A stretch of 64,000 nt of DNA from Sedimentibacter saalensis (GTDB lineage: Bacteria; Bacillota; Clostridia; Tissierellales; Sedimentibacteraceae). This document shows positions 17,246 through 26,659 of this stretch, in pieces. Both the position numbers and the translations under genes were made by a program. The notes beneath the pieces were generated by a model that made no database searches, was not told the origin of the DNA, and saw only the letters and a program-made list of their open reading frames with translations. The DNA is taken from assembly GCF_007830175.1 (NCBI RefSeq), contig NZ_VLKH01000010.1:92436-156435 (forward strand). Direction: 5' to 3'. Numbering within the stretch: the stretch's first letter is position 1; every line of letters starts with the position of its first letter.

Positions 17246-18142
17246 ATGAAAAATAATAATATAGATCAGCTTAAAAATGATTACATGAATATAGTTATCC
17301 CGGAAGAATTGGATTTTGCAGTAAGAAAATCATTAATGGAAGGGAAGAAAAAAATGAACAGACAAAAATACTTAAAAATAGCAAAAACAACGGCAGCTAC
17401 GGCAGCAGTCATTACAGCGGTTTTCACCGTAGGAATTAACACAAGCGAAGCATTGGCTCTTACGCTTTCAGAAATACCTGTGATAAACAAGATAGTGAGG
17501 GTTTTGACATTCAGAGAATATAAAATAAATGAAGACACATATAATGCAAACATAAAGACACCTGCAATAGAAGGTCTTGAAAATAAGGAACTTGAAAGCA
17601 GCCTCAATGAAAAGTATCTGGAAGAAAACAAATTGCTGTATGAACAATTTGCAAAAGACATGGAAAGTATGAAAGCAAACAACGGTGGCCACCTTGGCGT
17701 TGATAGCGGGTATGTTGTAAAAACCGATACAGACAAAATATTGTCAGTGGGGCGTTATGTTGTCAATACGGTTGGTTCTTCTTCCACGACTTTTCAATAT
17801 GATACCATTGACAAGGAAAATGAAATATTGATAACTCTCCCAAGCCTTTTCAAAGATGAAAGCTATATTGATATCATAAGCGAAAATATAAAAGAACAAA
17901 TGATTAAATTACACGAGATTGATGAATACAATGTTTACTGGATTGAAGGCATCGAAGATTCATCTATGGCTGTATTTAACAAAATATCAAGCAATCAGAG
18001 CTTTTATATAAATAATGAAAATAAACTGGTTATTTCATTTGACAAATATGAAGTTGCACCTGGGTATATGGGAGTACTGGAATTTCAAATCCCTTCTGAT
18101 ATCCTTGGTGATGTTTTAATAAGTGATGAATATATAAAATAA
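17246..18142 (+). CDS. rsiV: RsiV-like anti-sigma factor with DUF3298 domain
   Basis: A 298-residue single-pass membrane protein. The cytoplasmic N-terminus (about 1-48) would bind the sigma factor, one hydrophobic segment lies at about 50-70, and the extracellular part carries a DUF3298/RsiV-type domain. In known RsiV proteins that outer domain binds lysozyme, which triggers signal peptidase cleavage followed by RasP. An AALTL/SEAL-like small-residue stretch just outside the membrane would suit signal peptidase. GGAGG precedes the ATG. It is co-transcribed with the sigma gene and both end at the hairpin at 18154. The ligand is inferred from the family. Confidence 0.75.
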   Translation: MKNNNIDQLKNDYMNIVIPEELDFAVRKSLMEGKKKMNRQKYLKIAKTTAATAAVITAVFTVGINTSEALALTLSEIPVINKIVRVLTFREYKINEDTYNANIKTPAIEGLENKELESSLNEKYLEENKLLYEQFAKDMESMKANNGGHLGVDSGYVVKTDTDKILSVGRYVVNTVGSSSTTFQYDTIDKENEILITLPSLFKDESYIDIISENIKEQMIKLHEIDEYNVYWIEGIEDSSMAVFNKISSNQSFYINNENKLVISFDKYEVAPGYMGVLEFQIPSDILGDVLISDEYIK

Positions 18143-18153
18143 TACATCTCACA

Positions 18154-18180
18154 ACCCCGCAGTCTTATGCGGGGTATTTA
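18154..18180. terminator. bidirectional intrinsic terminator
   Basis: ACCCCGCA (18154-18161) pairs with TGCGGGGT (18168-18175), then ATTTATTT. It separates the sigma/anti-sigma unit from the convergent diguanylate cyclase gene, whose stop lies at its right edge. Confidence 0.8.
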
Positions 18181-20469
18181 TTTCATTGAACTTGCTGCGA
18201 CAACTTTGTTTCTTCCTGATTCCTTAGCCTTGTATAGGGCTTTGTCAAGGCGCTGATACCAGTCTTCAAAAGATTCGCCCTTCATTCTTACAGCTACGCC
18301 GAAGCTTGCAGTCTGTCTGCCTGCAACAGTAAATTTTTTTTCTTCCAGAGCAGCGCGTATTTTTTCAGCCAATAAAACAGCTCCATCTTCTGATGTCTGG
18401 GACATCAATATCACAAACTCTTCGCCTCCGTATCTCACAAAAATATCAGACTTGCGTATGATACTGCTTACTGTCTGGGCTGATTGCTTTAATATTTCAT
18501 CACCAACAAGATGACCATATGTGTCGTTGACAATTTTAAAATTATCTAAATCAAGCAATATCATTGATAGTGGTTTGTTGCTTTTTTCTGACATATCAAT
18601 TTCATTGTCAATAATTGTATCAAATAAACGTCTGTTGTTGATGCCTGTCAGCTGATCTTTAAATGCATCTTCTCTTAATTTTTTCTCAGTAGCAACTTTT
18701 TCTGTAATATCTCTTGCAGAATAATATATGTATTTGCCAATACTTGTCTGTGTGTGCCATTCAAGAAATTTATATGAACCGTCCCTGCAAAGAAACCTGC
18801 TTATGAAATCCGAAGGTATATGTTTTTCATCAGCAATATTTACAGCTGATTTATCTGCATTTTCTGTGTGCATAAACGAAAAAATACTCTTTCCATCAAG
18901 ATCTTCAGCCTTATAACCTAGAACATCTTCAAACTTTTTATTAATCCTGTGAAATATCCCGCCTGTGTCTGTGACACAAAGCATATCAAGATTCATATTG
19001 AGAAATTCCTCAATTTCCTTTTCCTGTTCATATTCAACTGTCATGTCTTTAAATGAAACTACAACACCCGCTATGGATTTGTCATCGGAAATAATTCCTG
19101 CTGCGCTGCCTCTTATGTAAATTTCAGATCCGCTGTTTGAAATCAATGCAGTATTTTGTTCAAAATCAAAATTTTCTTTTGTTTCAAGCACATAATTAAC
19201 CGGATTTTTGCTTTTAAGACCTGTATTAACATTAACGCTGTTAAACACATTTTGGAAGTCTTGACCATATGCCTGCTGCTTTTTCCATCCTGTTCTTTGT
19301 TCCGCAATATTGTTCATAAGGGTTATTTTGCCTTTATTATCAGTGACAATAATTCCTTCATTGATTGAGAAAAGAGTGGTTTTAAAAAGTTCTTTTTCTT
19401 TTTTCACTGCTAACTCGCTTTTTTTACGTTCATCAACCTGTTGTATTGAAATAAGCAGCAATAAACTTATTACGATTATGGGAAATGTTGCTACCAATGC
19501 TTCAACTGCAATTCTCCAAACAGGTACTCGAATAAATAAATTCCATGGTGTGTCATCAAAAGAAGCAGAATAAAAATAATAACCGCCCAGTCTATGAACT
19601 GTTTCTTTTTCATAAGTTTTCATAGTTTCTACATAATTTTTAGAAACTTCGCTTAAATCATATATTTTGTGAATTTGATCAGATGACATACTTTTGCTGC
19701 TGGTTGCCAGAATTGTATCTGTTTCGTCCACCAGGTAGCTTTCATAGTTTGAATTTATAATGTTGTTAAGCCATTCATTTGTTAAATCCAAAGACACAAC
19801 ACCTTTAAATGTGTCATCGTCATATACCGGAGCCGACAATGTAACCATGAGCCCTTTTCCTGCATGATCAACATATGCGGAAGTCCATATTATTTTACGC
19901 GTGGGGTTATTCTCGGGATTTGCCACCTTAAAAAATTCCACCGTTTTAAGATTTTCTGAATATTTAAAGTCTTTTGATGAAACCCATGGGAATATATTTA
20001 TAAAGTTATTATTACTTGTGTAATACAACCACGCCACATCAGGATACTTTTCAAAATGGCTGGAAAAGAATTTATTGTATTGCAGTGCAAGATTTATTTC
20101 ATTTCTTACCATTCCTTCTTCTGGAATCTGTCCGATGCCTGTAATGTTTCCTGTTTCTTTTTCATGCTGAGTACCTTTGATGGTATCCAAGCTGAAAGTA
20201 TTTGTTTCTTCTTCATATGTTAATAAGCTTAAATATTTGTTGTCAATGACATACTCATTTTCAAAAAATAGATTCCCGTATATTGACATACTTTTTATAA
20301 AACTGCTGCTTATTTGAACATGCTCTCTGAGTAGATTTCCCCTTGCTCTTGAAGTTTCTTCGAATTCATCAAATGAAGAATCATAATTGTTGCTAAATGA
20401 AATAAGAAAAGCAATTATCAGGAGAATGATTATATTAATATTTTTAATGTTTGTAAACCTTGATTTCAA
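18178..20469 (-). CDS. membrane diguanylate cyclase (Cache-PAS-PAS-GGDEF)
   Basis: A 763-residue sensor that makes c-di-GMP. An N-terminal membrane anchor (about 10-26), an extracellular Cache-type domain (about 40-320), a second membrane segment (about 325-347), two PAS domains (about 370-485 and 490-600) and a GGDEF domain (about 610-760). The active site is intact as GGEEF, and an RKSD inhibitory site sits five residues before it. The start codon is TTG with only a weak ribosome site. It is transcribed away from an HD-GYP gene; the 292-base gap between them holds only AT-rich promoter DNA and a short dyad, TATCGT-N6-ACGATA. Confidence 0.87.
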   Translation of the reverse strand: MKSRFTNIKNINIIILLIIAFLISFSNNYDSSFDEFEETSRARGNLLREHVQISSSFIKSMSIYGNLFFENEYVIDNKYLSLLTYEEETNTFSLDTIKGTQHEKETGNITGIGQIPEEGMVRNEINLALQYNKFFSSHFEKYPDVAWLYYTSNNNFINIFPWVSSKDFKYSENLKTVEFFKVANPENNPTRKIIWTSAYVDHAGKGLMVTLSAPVYDDDTFKGVVSLDLTNEWLNNIINSNYESYLVDETDTILATSSKSMSSDQIHKIYDLSEVSKNYVETMKTYEKETVHRLGGYYFYSASFDDTPWNLFIRVPVWRIAVEALVATFPIIVISLLLLISIQQVDERKKSELAVKKEKELFKTTLFSINEGIIVTDNKGKITLMNNIAEQRTGWKKQQAYGQDFQNVFNSVNVNTGLKSKNPVNYVLETKENFDFEQNTALISNSGSEIYIRGSAAGIISDDKSIAGVVVSFKDMTVEYEQEKEIEEFLNMNLDMLCVTDTGGIFHRINKKFEDVLGYKAEDLDGKSIFSFMHTENADKSAVNIADEKHIPSDFISRFLCRDGSYKFLEWHTQTSIGKYIYYSARDITEKVATEKKLREDAFKDQLTGINNRRLFDTIIDNEIDMSEKSNKPLSMILLDLDNFKIVNDTYGHLVGDEILKQSAQTVSSIIRKSDIFVRYGGEEFVILMSQTSEDGAVLLAEKIRAALEEKKFTVAGRQTASFGVAVRMKGESFEDWYQRLDKALYKAKESGRNKVVAASSMK

Positions 20470-20761
20470 GAATTATACCAGCTCTGAACTATAGAAATAT
20501 TCAGATATCCTTTTAATGAATTTCCTTATATAATCTTACAATTAGTATGCCTTTATTTCATACAGATTGTAACATTTATTTGTCTCTTTTGAAAGAAAAA
20601 AGTTTTCGGATATTGTCAAAAAATCAAATGAATTTTGTAAAATTCTTTTTAATCAGCTGACTATATTTTATAAAATATGATGTTGACTTATACTTAATAA
20701 ATATCGTATTCTGACGATAATAGTTTATGTAGTTAAAAAATAAATTTACAAAGGTGACAAT

Positions 20762-22753
20762 ATGGCAGCATCAGCATTTGTATATACTATTCATTCTTAT
20801 GTCCTATTGCTTTTCATATTTATAATAGTATTATTTTTTTCTATATTAATTAAAAAAAATAAAAAATTAAGAAGTGACAAATTAGAATTTGATGAAATGA
20901 AAAGACAGCTGGAAGAAAGTGAACTGCTTTTCAGAACAATACTTGAACAGGCACCATTAGGTATAAGCATAGGCGATTCCGATGAATTTGCCAAAGAATT
21001 TTCTCCAAAATTTCAGCCTTTCAACAAGACGTATGAGAAGATTTTGGGCAGAACAAAGGAAGAGTTGGCAGGCATTGATTGGAAAAGCATAACTCACCCT
21101 GATGACATAGAATATGATATGAGTCAATTAAAAAGGTTGTTGGCACATGAAATAGACAATTATTCAATGGAAAAAAGATATATTAAGCCCGACGGATCAT
21201 TTACATGGGTTAACATGGTCATAGCAAGGCTGGATTTGGGCAATGCTGCTCAAACCCGAATGTGTATTGTTCAGGATATAACTAACAAGAAAATGGCCGA
21301 AGAGTCATTAAGAGAAAGCGAAAGAAGCAAGGCCGTCCTGCTCTCTCATCTACCGGGAACAGCATATCGCTGCCTCCCTGACAAATCAAGAACTATGCAG
21401 TTTATGTCAGATGGATGTTTTAAGTTAACAGGTTATTATCCAGAAGAATTCATAAACAACAAAACGCTTTCCTACAGTGATATAATAGCTCCTGAGCATA
21501 GATGTATTGTATGGAAGGAATGGGAAAGAGTACAGACATTAAAAACACCTTTCAGATATGAATATGAAATTGTTTCTGCTTCCGGAGAATGCAAGTGGGT
21601 ATCAGAAATCGGTCAGAGCATTTATAATGAAGACGGTAAAATTGAGGCTTTAGAAGGTATCATATTTGATATTACAGATAGAAAAGACAGGGAAGAACAA
21701 GTAAAGTATTTAAGCGAACATGATTTTTTAACAGACTTATACAACAGGAAATTTTTCGATGATGAGAAAAATCGACTGGACAACATGAATGAATGCCTTC
21801 CAGTAACTATTATGATAGTAAATATCAACGGAATGCGCCTTATAAACGATGCGTTTGGATATGATGAAGGTGATCAGGTTATTAAGGAAGCAGCTAAGAT
21901 AATAGAGAGCTGCTGCAGGAAAAATGACATCATAGCCAGGACTGCAGGTGACGAATTCAGCATTATTATGAAAAACACCAGCAATTATGAAGGTGCCTAT
22001 GTACAGCGTGAACTGCAAAATTGCTGTGAAGCGCACAACAAAAAAATAAGAGACCGAGCCTTTGATATAAGTATTTCATGTGGCATAAGCACTAAAGAAA
22101 ATGCAAATGAAAGTATAGACAAAGCTCTTAAAGATGCAAGCGATGTAATGCACAACAGAAAGCTTCTCAACAGCAAAAGTTCTCACAGTGCAATTTTATC
22201 TTCAATAATGGCTACAATGTATGAAAGAAGTCATGAAACTGAGGAACATGCCAAAAGAATTGCGTTTATTTCAAGGAAAATCGGGAGTAATATGGGGCTT
22301 CCTCCTAATGTACTCGATGAGCTGGAACTTTTTTCAATGCTTCATGATATCGGAAAAATAGGAATTGACGATAGAATCTTAAATAAGCCCGGAAAGTTAA
22401 GCGATATTGAAAGCTCAATAATGAAAAAACATCCCGAAATCGGATATAGAATAGCAATGTCTTCTCCGGAGCTGGAACCTGTAGCTCAATACATTCTGTG
22501 TCATCATGAAAAATGGGATGGATCCGGTTACCCTAAAGGTCTAAAGAGAGAAAATATACCACTTCTTTCAAGAATACTGGCTGTCAGTGATGCATATGAC
22601 GCCATGACTGAGAACCGCATATACAGAAAGGCAATGTCTGTTGATGAAGCTATGGCAGAAATCAAGAATAATTCCGGAACACAGTTCGATCCACATGTTG
22701 TAAAGGTTTTTATTGAAAATTACAATAACATAGAAAATAATAAAAATCATTAA
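20762..22753 (+). CDS. PAS-GGDEF-HD-GYP c-di-GMP signalling protein
   Basis: A 663-residue protein: one N-terminal membrane segment (about 10-30), two PAS domains (about 50-180 and 185-300), a GGDEF-like domain with AGDEF at its active site (about 310-455), and an HD-GYP phosphodiesterase domain (about 475-655). HD-GYP signatures are complete: HDIGKIG, HPEIGY, HHEKWDGSGYP and DAYDAMT. It should break down c-di-GMP; the altered GGDEF may bind GTP as a regulatory signal. It is divergent from the cyclase at 18178, so synthesis and breakdown are encoded back to back. AAAGGTG precedes the ATG. Confidence 0.87.
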   Translation: MAASAFVYTIHSYVLLLFIFIIVLFFSILIKKNKKLRSDKLEFDEMKRQLEESELLFRTILEQAPLGISIGDSDEFAKEFSPKFQPFNKTYEKILGRTKEELAGIDWKSITHPDDIEYDMSQLKRLLAHEIDNYSMEKRYIKPDGSFTWVNMVIARLDLGNAAQTRMCIVQDITNKKMAEESLRESERSKAVLLSHLPGTAYRCLPDKSRTMQFMSDGCFKLTGYYPEEFINNKTLSYSDIIAPEHRCIVWKEWERVQTLKTPFRYEYEIVSASGECKWVSEIGQSIYNEDGKIEALEGIIFDITDRKDREEQVKYLSEHDFLTDLYNRKFFDDEKNRLDNMNECLPVTIMIVNINGMRLINDAFGYDEGDQVIKEAAKIIESCCRKNDIIARTAGDEFSIIMKNTSNYEGAYVQRELQNCCEAHNKKIRDRAFDISISCGISTKENANESIDKALKDASDVMHNRKLLNSKSSHSAILSSIMATMYERSHETEEHAKRIAFISRKIGSNMGLPPNVLDELELFSMLHDIGKIGIDDRILNKPGKLSDIESSIMKKHPEIGYRIAMSSPELEPVAQYILCHHEKWDGSGYPKGLKRENIPLLSRILAVSDAYDAMTENRIYRKAMSVDEAMAEIKNNSGTQFDPHVVKVFIENYNNIENNKNH

Positions 22754-22796
22754 TGGTATATTCTACAATATTTATTTACACTTAATGTGTACATTC

Positions 22797-22828
22797 AAAA
22801 AGATCAGCATATTACTGCTGATCTTTTA
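22797..22828. terminator. intrinsic terminator
   Basis: AAAAGATCAGCA (22797-22808) pairs with TGCTGATCTTTT (22816-22827). It works in both directions, ending the HD-GYP gene on the + strand and the four-gene unit on the minus strand. Confidence 0.75.
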
Positions 22829-22854
22829 ATGTAATAATATCTATATTTAGTAAT

Positions 22855-23262
22855 TTATTCTCTTATGTTGACAATAATGATTAATGATAACCCAAATGCA
22901 ACTAAAATCAGTTTCCCGGCATCGAATCTTGTATCCTCCTCCAGTGCGTTAAAATGAGGAAAAATTTCTAAATATTTTACATTAACCACAGTATTTGGTT
23001 TTTTTATATATACACCGTCACTATTTTTTTTAGTATATCCATAGAAAACTTCTCCGTTTGGAAGTTCAAATGTATAGCTCATGTTGAACATGTACTTTCC
23101 GGATCTTGCATATGGAAGTTCTCCCCCCTCCCTTCTTACATCAGTAATAACTGCCATGCTTTTTTCACCAGTTATTCCAAGCAGCACCATGCTAATGCCG
23201 TAAATTATCAATAGGGCACCGATTATTGAAATTAGAAATCTTCCTGATACTTTTCTATGCAT
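22855..23262 (-). CDS. DUF3592-type membrane protein
   Basis: A 135-residue protein with hydrophobic segments at both ends (about 10-30 and 112-131) around a small beta-rich domain containing YTFELPNGEVFYGYT, as in DUF3592 proteins. Function unknown. It overlaps the gene before it by 8 bases and is the last gene of a four-gene operon around a large lipoprotein. The gene at 25963 shows a related layout, so the operon carries two proteins of this general type. Confidence 0.7.
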   Translation of the reverse strand: MHRKVSGRFLISIIGALLIIYGISMVLLGITGEKSMAVITDVRREGGELPYARSGKYMFNMSYTFELPNGEVFYGYTKKNSDGVYIKKPNTVVNVKYLEIFPHFNALEEDTRFDAGKLILVAFGLSLIIIVNIRE

Positions 23263-23809
23263 TTGTTTTACCTTTAATGATTCTTTCTATTTCACCATAA
23301 TTTTCTCTAGTGCAAAACAAAGTAATTTTTTCTGCAAATCCGCCATTAATCAATATAACAAAATGCTTTTCAATGTATTTTATTTTACTTACATTTGTCC
23401 ACGGTATGAATATGCGATTTTTTGACTTAGCCAGAAGTCCTGCTCCGGAAACAGCAGGATTTCCGGAAAATATTCCTGCCAGCACTGTCAATCCATTCAA
23501 TAATCGACTTTTTGAAGCTTGTTTTTCTTCTGTACGGCAATATATTCCTTTTTCATCCACAGCAAATTCTGCCTCATATTTCCCGCCATAAACTACTTTT
23601 ATTAATAAATACGCCAAAAGCAAAGCCGTAATTATTAAGGCCGCTGCATATAAAGAATCCTTACTCCATCCGGACGAAATCAAAATGAAGGTAATTACAA
23701 GTCCAAATGGCAAGCCGACGGCTATACCCAGCTGTTTTAATATTATTAAATTTTTAAATATGGGAATACTGTTGGTCCATTGTGCCTTTTCTATTATATT
23801 TGTATCCAT
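23255..23809 (-). CDS. membrane protein of unknown function
   Basis: A 184-residue protein with two closely spaced hydrophobic segments (about 22-45 and 52-72) and a cytoplasmic C-terminal domain rich in beta structure (IPWTNVSKIKYIEKHFVILI). That arrangement is reminiscent of PH-like or YcxB-type domains. AAGGT precedes the ATG and overlaps the stop of the lipoprotein gene, suggesting coupled translation. No enzyme motif is seen. Confidence 0.65.
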   Translation of the reverse strand: MDTNIIEKAQWTNSIPIFKNLIILKQLGIAVGLPFGLVITFILISSGWSKDSLYAAALIITALLLAYLLIKVVYGGKYEAEFAVDEKGIYCRTEEKQASKSRLLNGLTVLAGIFSGNPAVSGAGLLAKSKNRIFIPWTNVSKIKYIEKHFVILINGGFAEKITLFCTRENYGEIERIIKGKTNA

Positions 23810-23818
23810 ATTAATACC

Positions 23819-25951
23819 TTAATTTGAGCCAACAGCTTTCCATTCATAGACATATTGGGTGAAAAGCTTGTTACTGCTGAAGAAATATATCTCGATAACT
23901 CTTTTTGCACCTTCACTTCCCTCACCAAATGAAGCTGTAACAGTTCCGCTCTGAGATTCATAGTTGTTGCCATCATTTGTTTCAAAAGTTGTTTTTCCAT
24001 CTTCCGTTGAAAGCCTTGTATTATCAATCCAAGCTCCTGTTGATCCTGACCATCTGAATGCTGATTGAGTATTGGCTGTGGCAGTAATGGTTCCACTCAA
24101 TGAAACCACATCATCCTTCCCTATTACATCCGGTGGAGTGCTCCAGTTTGCCTGAACAGTAAGCGACTCACCGTTAACATAAGGCGGATCGTAATAATCA
24201 TCAGATTCTCCAATGTAAGTTGTTGTTACGGAATACGCTCCTCTTCCATAGCTTGGAGAATAGGTATAACTTTCAGACAGGTTCTGCAGGTCCCATTCGC
24301 TGTCATTAGATCCATCCACAACTTCAGTCAGCACCCATGCATATTCCCCCGAAGTAGCTTTTTCTTCTTTTGCATGACCCATTTCCTTAAGTTTTGCGAA
24401 ATATTGAGTCTTTCCGTTTGTTCTGTCCGAATACCACACTCCTATGAGTTTGCATACATCTTCTATTGATATTTCTCCTTCGCCTGCTGTTGTGCTGGTA
24501 GTAAACTTTTTGTCTGTGTGGCTTAATATTTGTCCCATGACAAGATATAATCTCTCGATTCTATCTTCAAGAGTAATTCCATAATCGTAACCAAAAGAGC
24601 CTTCTTCCAGGAGTCCTCTGTCTTCAAACATCTTCAGTATCTTTTCATGGTACTCTTTTTGTTTGTCCACATCCTGTTCTTTTGCAATTCTGTTGTCGAA
24701 TTCCTGCTTCAGCTTTCTGTCTATTTCTCTCCTGATATTTTCTTCCTCTTCTTCTGTCAAATCATCGGTGCTGATTTTGTTTCTTTTGCAATAAGCATTT
24801 ATTCCATCAGAATAAATTTTATGGCTTATTCCCCTCATTTGAAGTTTAAGCTGTTCAAAGTCTCCTGCATCCAAATTGTATCCGTGCTCTCCGTCTGCAC
24901 CGTTTTTATATGCCGAAAAAGCATCCTCAATGTTTTTATCCTTCCAGTCGGTAATTGCAACATCAATTATTTCCGCACCGGCAATCAGCATTTTACCTGC
25001 AATGTTTTTGCTGATTATTGTAGTTGCCAGACCCTTTGCAATATCCTTCAATGCTTCCTCATAATCATCTTCAGACATATCACCTGCCATTTTCCCATAG
25101 GTGCTTGCAATGGTTACGGATTCTTCCATGAAATCACCGTCCAGCTTCATCTGGTCAAGAATTATTTTCCCTGCTGCGGAAGAGAAGTTTTCTGCAAACT
25201 CCAATTCATCACCATTTGCTGCACTGACAAACATCCCTCCCATATAAGGTATCTGCTTTGCCATTGACTGAAGAATTTTCCTTGTGGTTTCCTTGTTTTC
25301 TATGCCGTAGGCATCTGCAAGAGTGTCGTTAAGATAGCCTTCAAATTTTGCTACGAAGTTTTTTTCCTGGTCTTCTTTTGCCCAAGTGTTTGTTGCCATT
25401 CTTTGGGCATAATATTTCAGCTGTTCCTGGCGGGAAAGCTGTCCCACAGCATAATCACTGAAATGATACGTTGTAAATTCAACAGTCCCCTCAGAGAGAT
25501 TCACACTGTCAGGATGAAAATATTCCCACTCTGTGCCGTTGAAATAAGCTGCAAAGACATCTTCCTCTTTTTCGATAGAACTCAATTGGTCATTTGGAAT
25601 TTTGAATTTTAGGGTTGCAGGTTGATTTAGTCTTACAGTTTCCTTGCCCTTCACACCCACTGAAACTGGTTCACCTAAAAACCTAAAGCCGTCTGCGCTG
25701 TAATCACTTATATTTTCAATAGATATTACAACATTTTCATCAAATGTATTTTCAGGCAGCATTATTTCTGCTCCATCTTTTTCTGCTTCACCTACAACTG
25801 CTTTGTCATCAGCCTTCACTTCCTGTTCAAAAACATTTGCCCCCGCTTCCGACGGTACCATAGCCTCTTCTGTGTTATTTTCTGCCGATTTTGAACATCC
25901 CGCCAGCAATAAGACTGATATAATTGCAATAAATACTTTTTTATTTTTCAT
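23819..25951 (-). CDS. large lipoprotein of unknown function
   Basis: About 710 residues. The N-terminus MKNKKVFIAIISVLLLAGC is a lipoprotein signal with lipobox LAGC. The start at 25951 has AGGAGG upstream; the reading frame runs further but into the preceding gene. After an acidic linker comes a beta domain of about 100 residues (residues 60-165) with FKIPNDQL and TTYHFSDYAVG, similar to the ZU5-like or autoproteolysis-type folds. A long charged helical region (about 170-440) and a C-terminal beta domain follow. It is anchored outside the cell and encoded with three small membrane proteins. Function unknown. Confidence 0.75.
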   Translation of the reverse strand: MKNKKVFIAIISVLLLAGCSKSAENNTEEAMVPSEAGANVFEQEVKADDKAVVGEAEKDGAEIMLPENTFDENVVISIENISDYSADGFRFLGEPVSVGVKGKETVRLNQPATLKFKIPNDQLSSIEKEEDVFAAYFNGTEWEYFHPDSVNLSEGTVEFTTYHFSDYAVGQLSRQEQLKYYAQRMATNTWAKEDQEKNFVAKFEGYLNDTLADAYGIENKETTRKILQSMAKQIPYMGGMFVSAANGDELEFAENFSSAAGKIILDQMKLDGDFMEESVTIASTYGKMAGDMSEDDYEEALKDIAKGLATTIISKNIAGKMLIAGAEIIDVAITDWKDKNIEDAFSAYKNGADGEHGYNLDAGDFEQLKLQMRGISHKIYSDGINAYCKRNKISTDDLTEEEEENIRREIDRKLKQEFDNRIAKEQDVDKQKEYHEKILKMFEDRGLLEEGSFGYDYGITLEDRIERLYLVMGQILSHTDKKFTTSTTAGEGEISIEDVCKLIGVWYSDRTNGKTQYFAKLKEMGHAKEEKATSGEYAWVLTEVVDGSNDSEWDLQNLSESYTYSPSYGRGAYSVTTTYIGESDDYYDPPYVNGESLTVQANWSTPPDVIGKDDVVSLSGTITATANTQSAFRWSGSTGAWIDNTRLSTEDGKTTFETNDGNNYESQSGTVTASFGEGSEGAKRVIEIYFFSSNKLFTQYVYEWKAVGSN

Positions 25952-25962
25952 ATAGCCTCCTT

Positions 25963-26535
25963 TTATTTTAACAAAGGACAATTGCACCTGAAACAATAAT
26001 CGTCCTCAATGTCATTTATGCTTCCGCATGCATTGCAGAATACAATGGTATCATTTGACTTATCATATTTTTCATAAGAATTCAATCCCTTATGATGACG
26101 TACTTTGTCTCCTATTTTAAAATAATTGTAAACCGTATCATCATCTTCATTTACAATCCTGTGAACTTTTCCTTCATTATCCTCAATCATCACTTTATAT
26201 TCCGTGTAATAATTAATGTAGTAATCATTATTTAATGAATTTTGTTTCTTTTGCTTTTTCTCTATTTTTTTATCCAGGACAACACCATCCCATGTTTTAT
26301 CTTTGTTTCTTGAAATTATTTGAAACAAAGCCACCAACATGAACATTGCTCCTACAGCCACCCCAATTAACAAAGCCTGGGGATTTTCCATTTCATTGCT
26401 TGTTTCACCATAAATAAAAAATCCAACAATTGCAATTAAAGCAAGAAAAACTGAAAAAATTGCTGACCACCTGCTCGTGTTTAAAATATATTTATTGAAA
26501 GCAGGATCATTTATTTTAGCAGAATAACCGGCCAT
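25963..26535 (-). CDS. membrane protein with C-terminal zinc ribbon
   Basis: A 190-residue protein: two hydrophobic segments (about 24-46 and 52-72), a beta domain resembling DUF3592 (about 85-145) and a zinc ribbon at the end (CNACGS then CFRCNCPLL). AGGAGG precedes the ATG. It is the first gene of the four-gene lipoprotein operon, 11 bases before the lipoprotein start. Function unknown; its presence suggests a metal-dependent or nucleic-acid-like contact in the cytoplasm. Confidence 0.68.
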   Translation of the reverse strand: MAGYSAKINDPAFNKYILNTSRWSAIFSVFLALIAIVGFFIYGETSNEMENPQALLIGVAVGAMFMLVALFQIISRNKDKTWDGVVLDKKIEKKQKKQNSLNNDYYINYYTEYKVMIEDNEGKVHRIVNEDDDTVYNYFKIGDKVRHHKGLNSYEKYDKSNDTIVFCNACGSINDIEDDYCFRCNCPLLK

Positions 26536-26610
26536 TGACTGCCTCCTTTCCTTTATTTTTATTATATATAGCTACTGGAATTTTGTAATCATTATTAACG
26601 GGTGAAATTG

Positions 26611-26646
26611 AAAAAGCACCATCACCTTTTTCGGGTGACAGTGCTA
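26611..26646 (-). terminator. intrinsic terminator of the membrane LuxR gene
   Basis: AGCAC-CA-TCACC pairs with GGTGA-CA-GTGCT around a short loop. Read on the minus strand it ends in TTTTT. It follows the gene ending at 26660. Confidence 0.75.
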
Positions 26647-26659
26647 AAATCATGAGATT

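Noticed and set aside
20797..20994. Minus-strand frames inside the HD-GYP gene and many similar antisense frames elsewhere.
   Set aside because: They lack ribosome sites and follow the codon shadow of the real genes.
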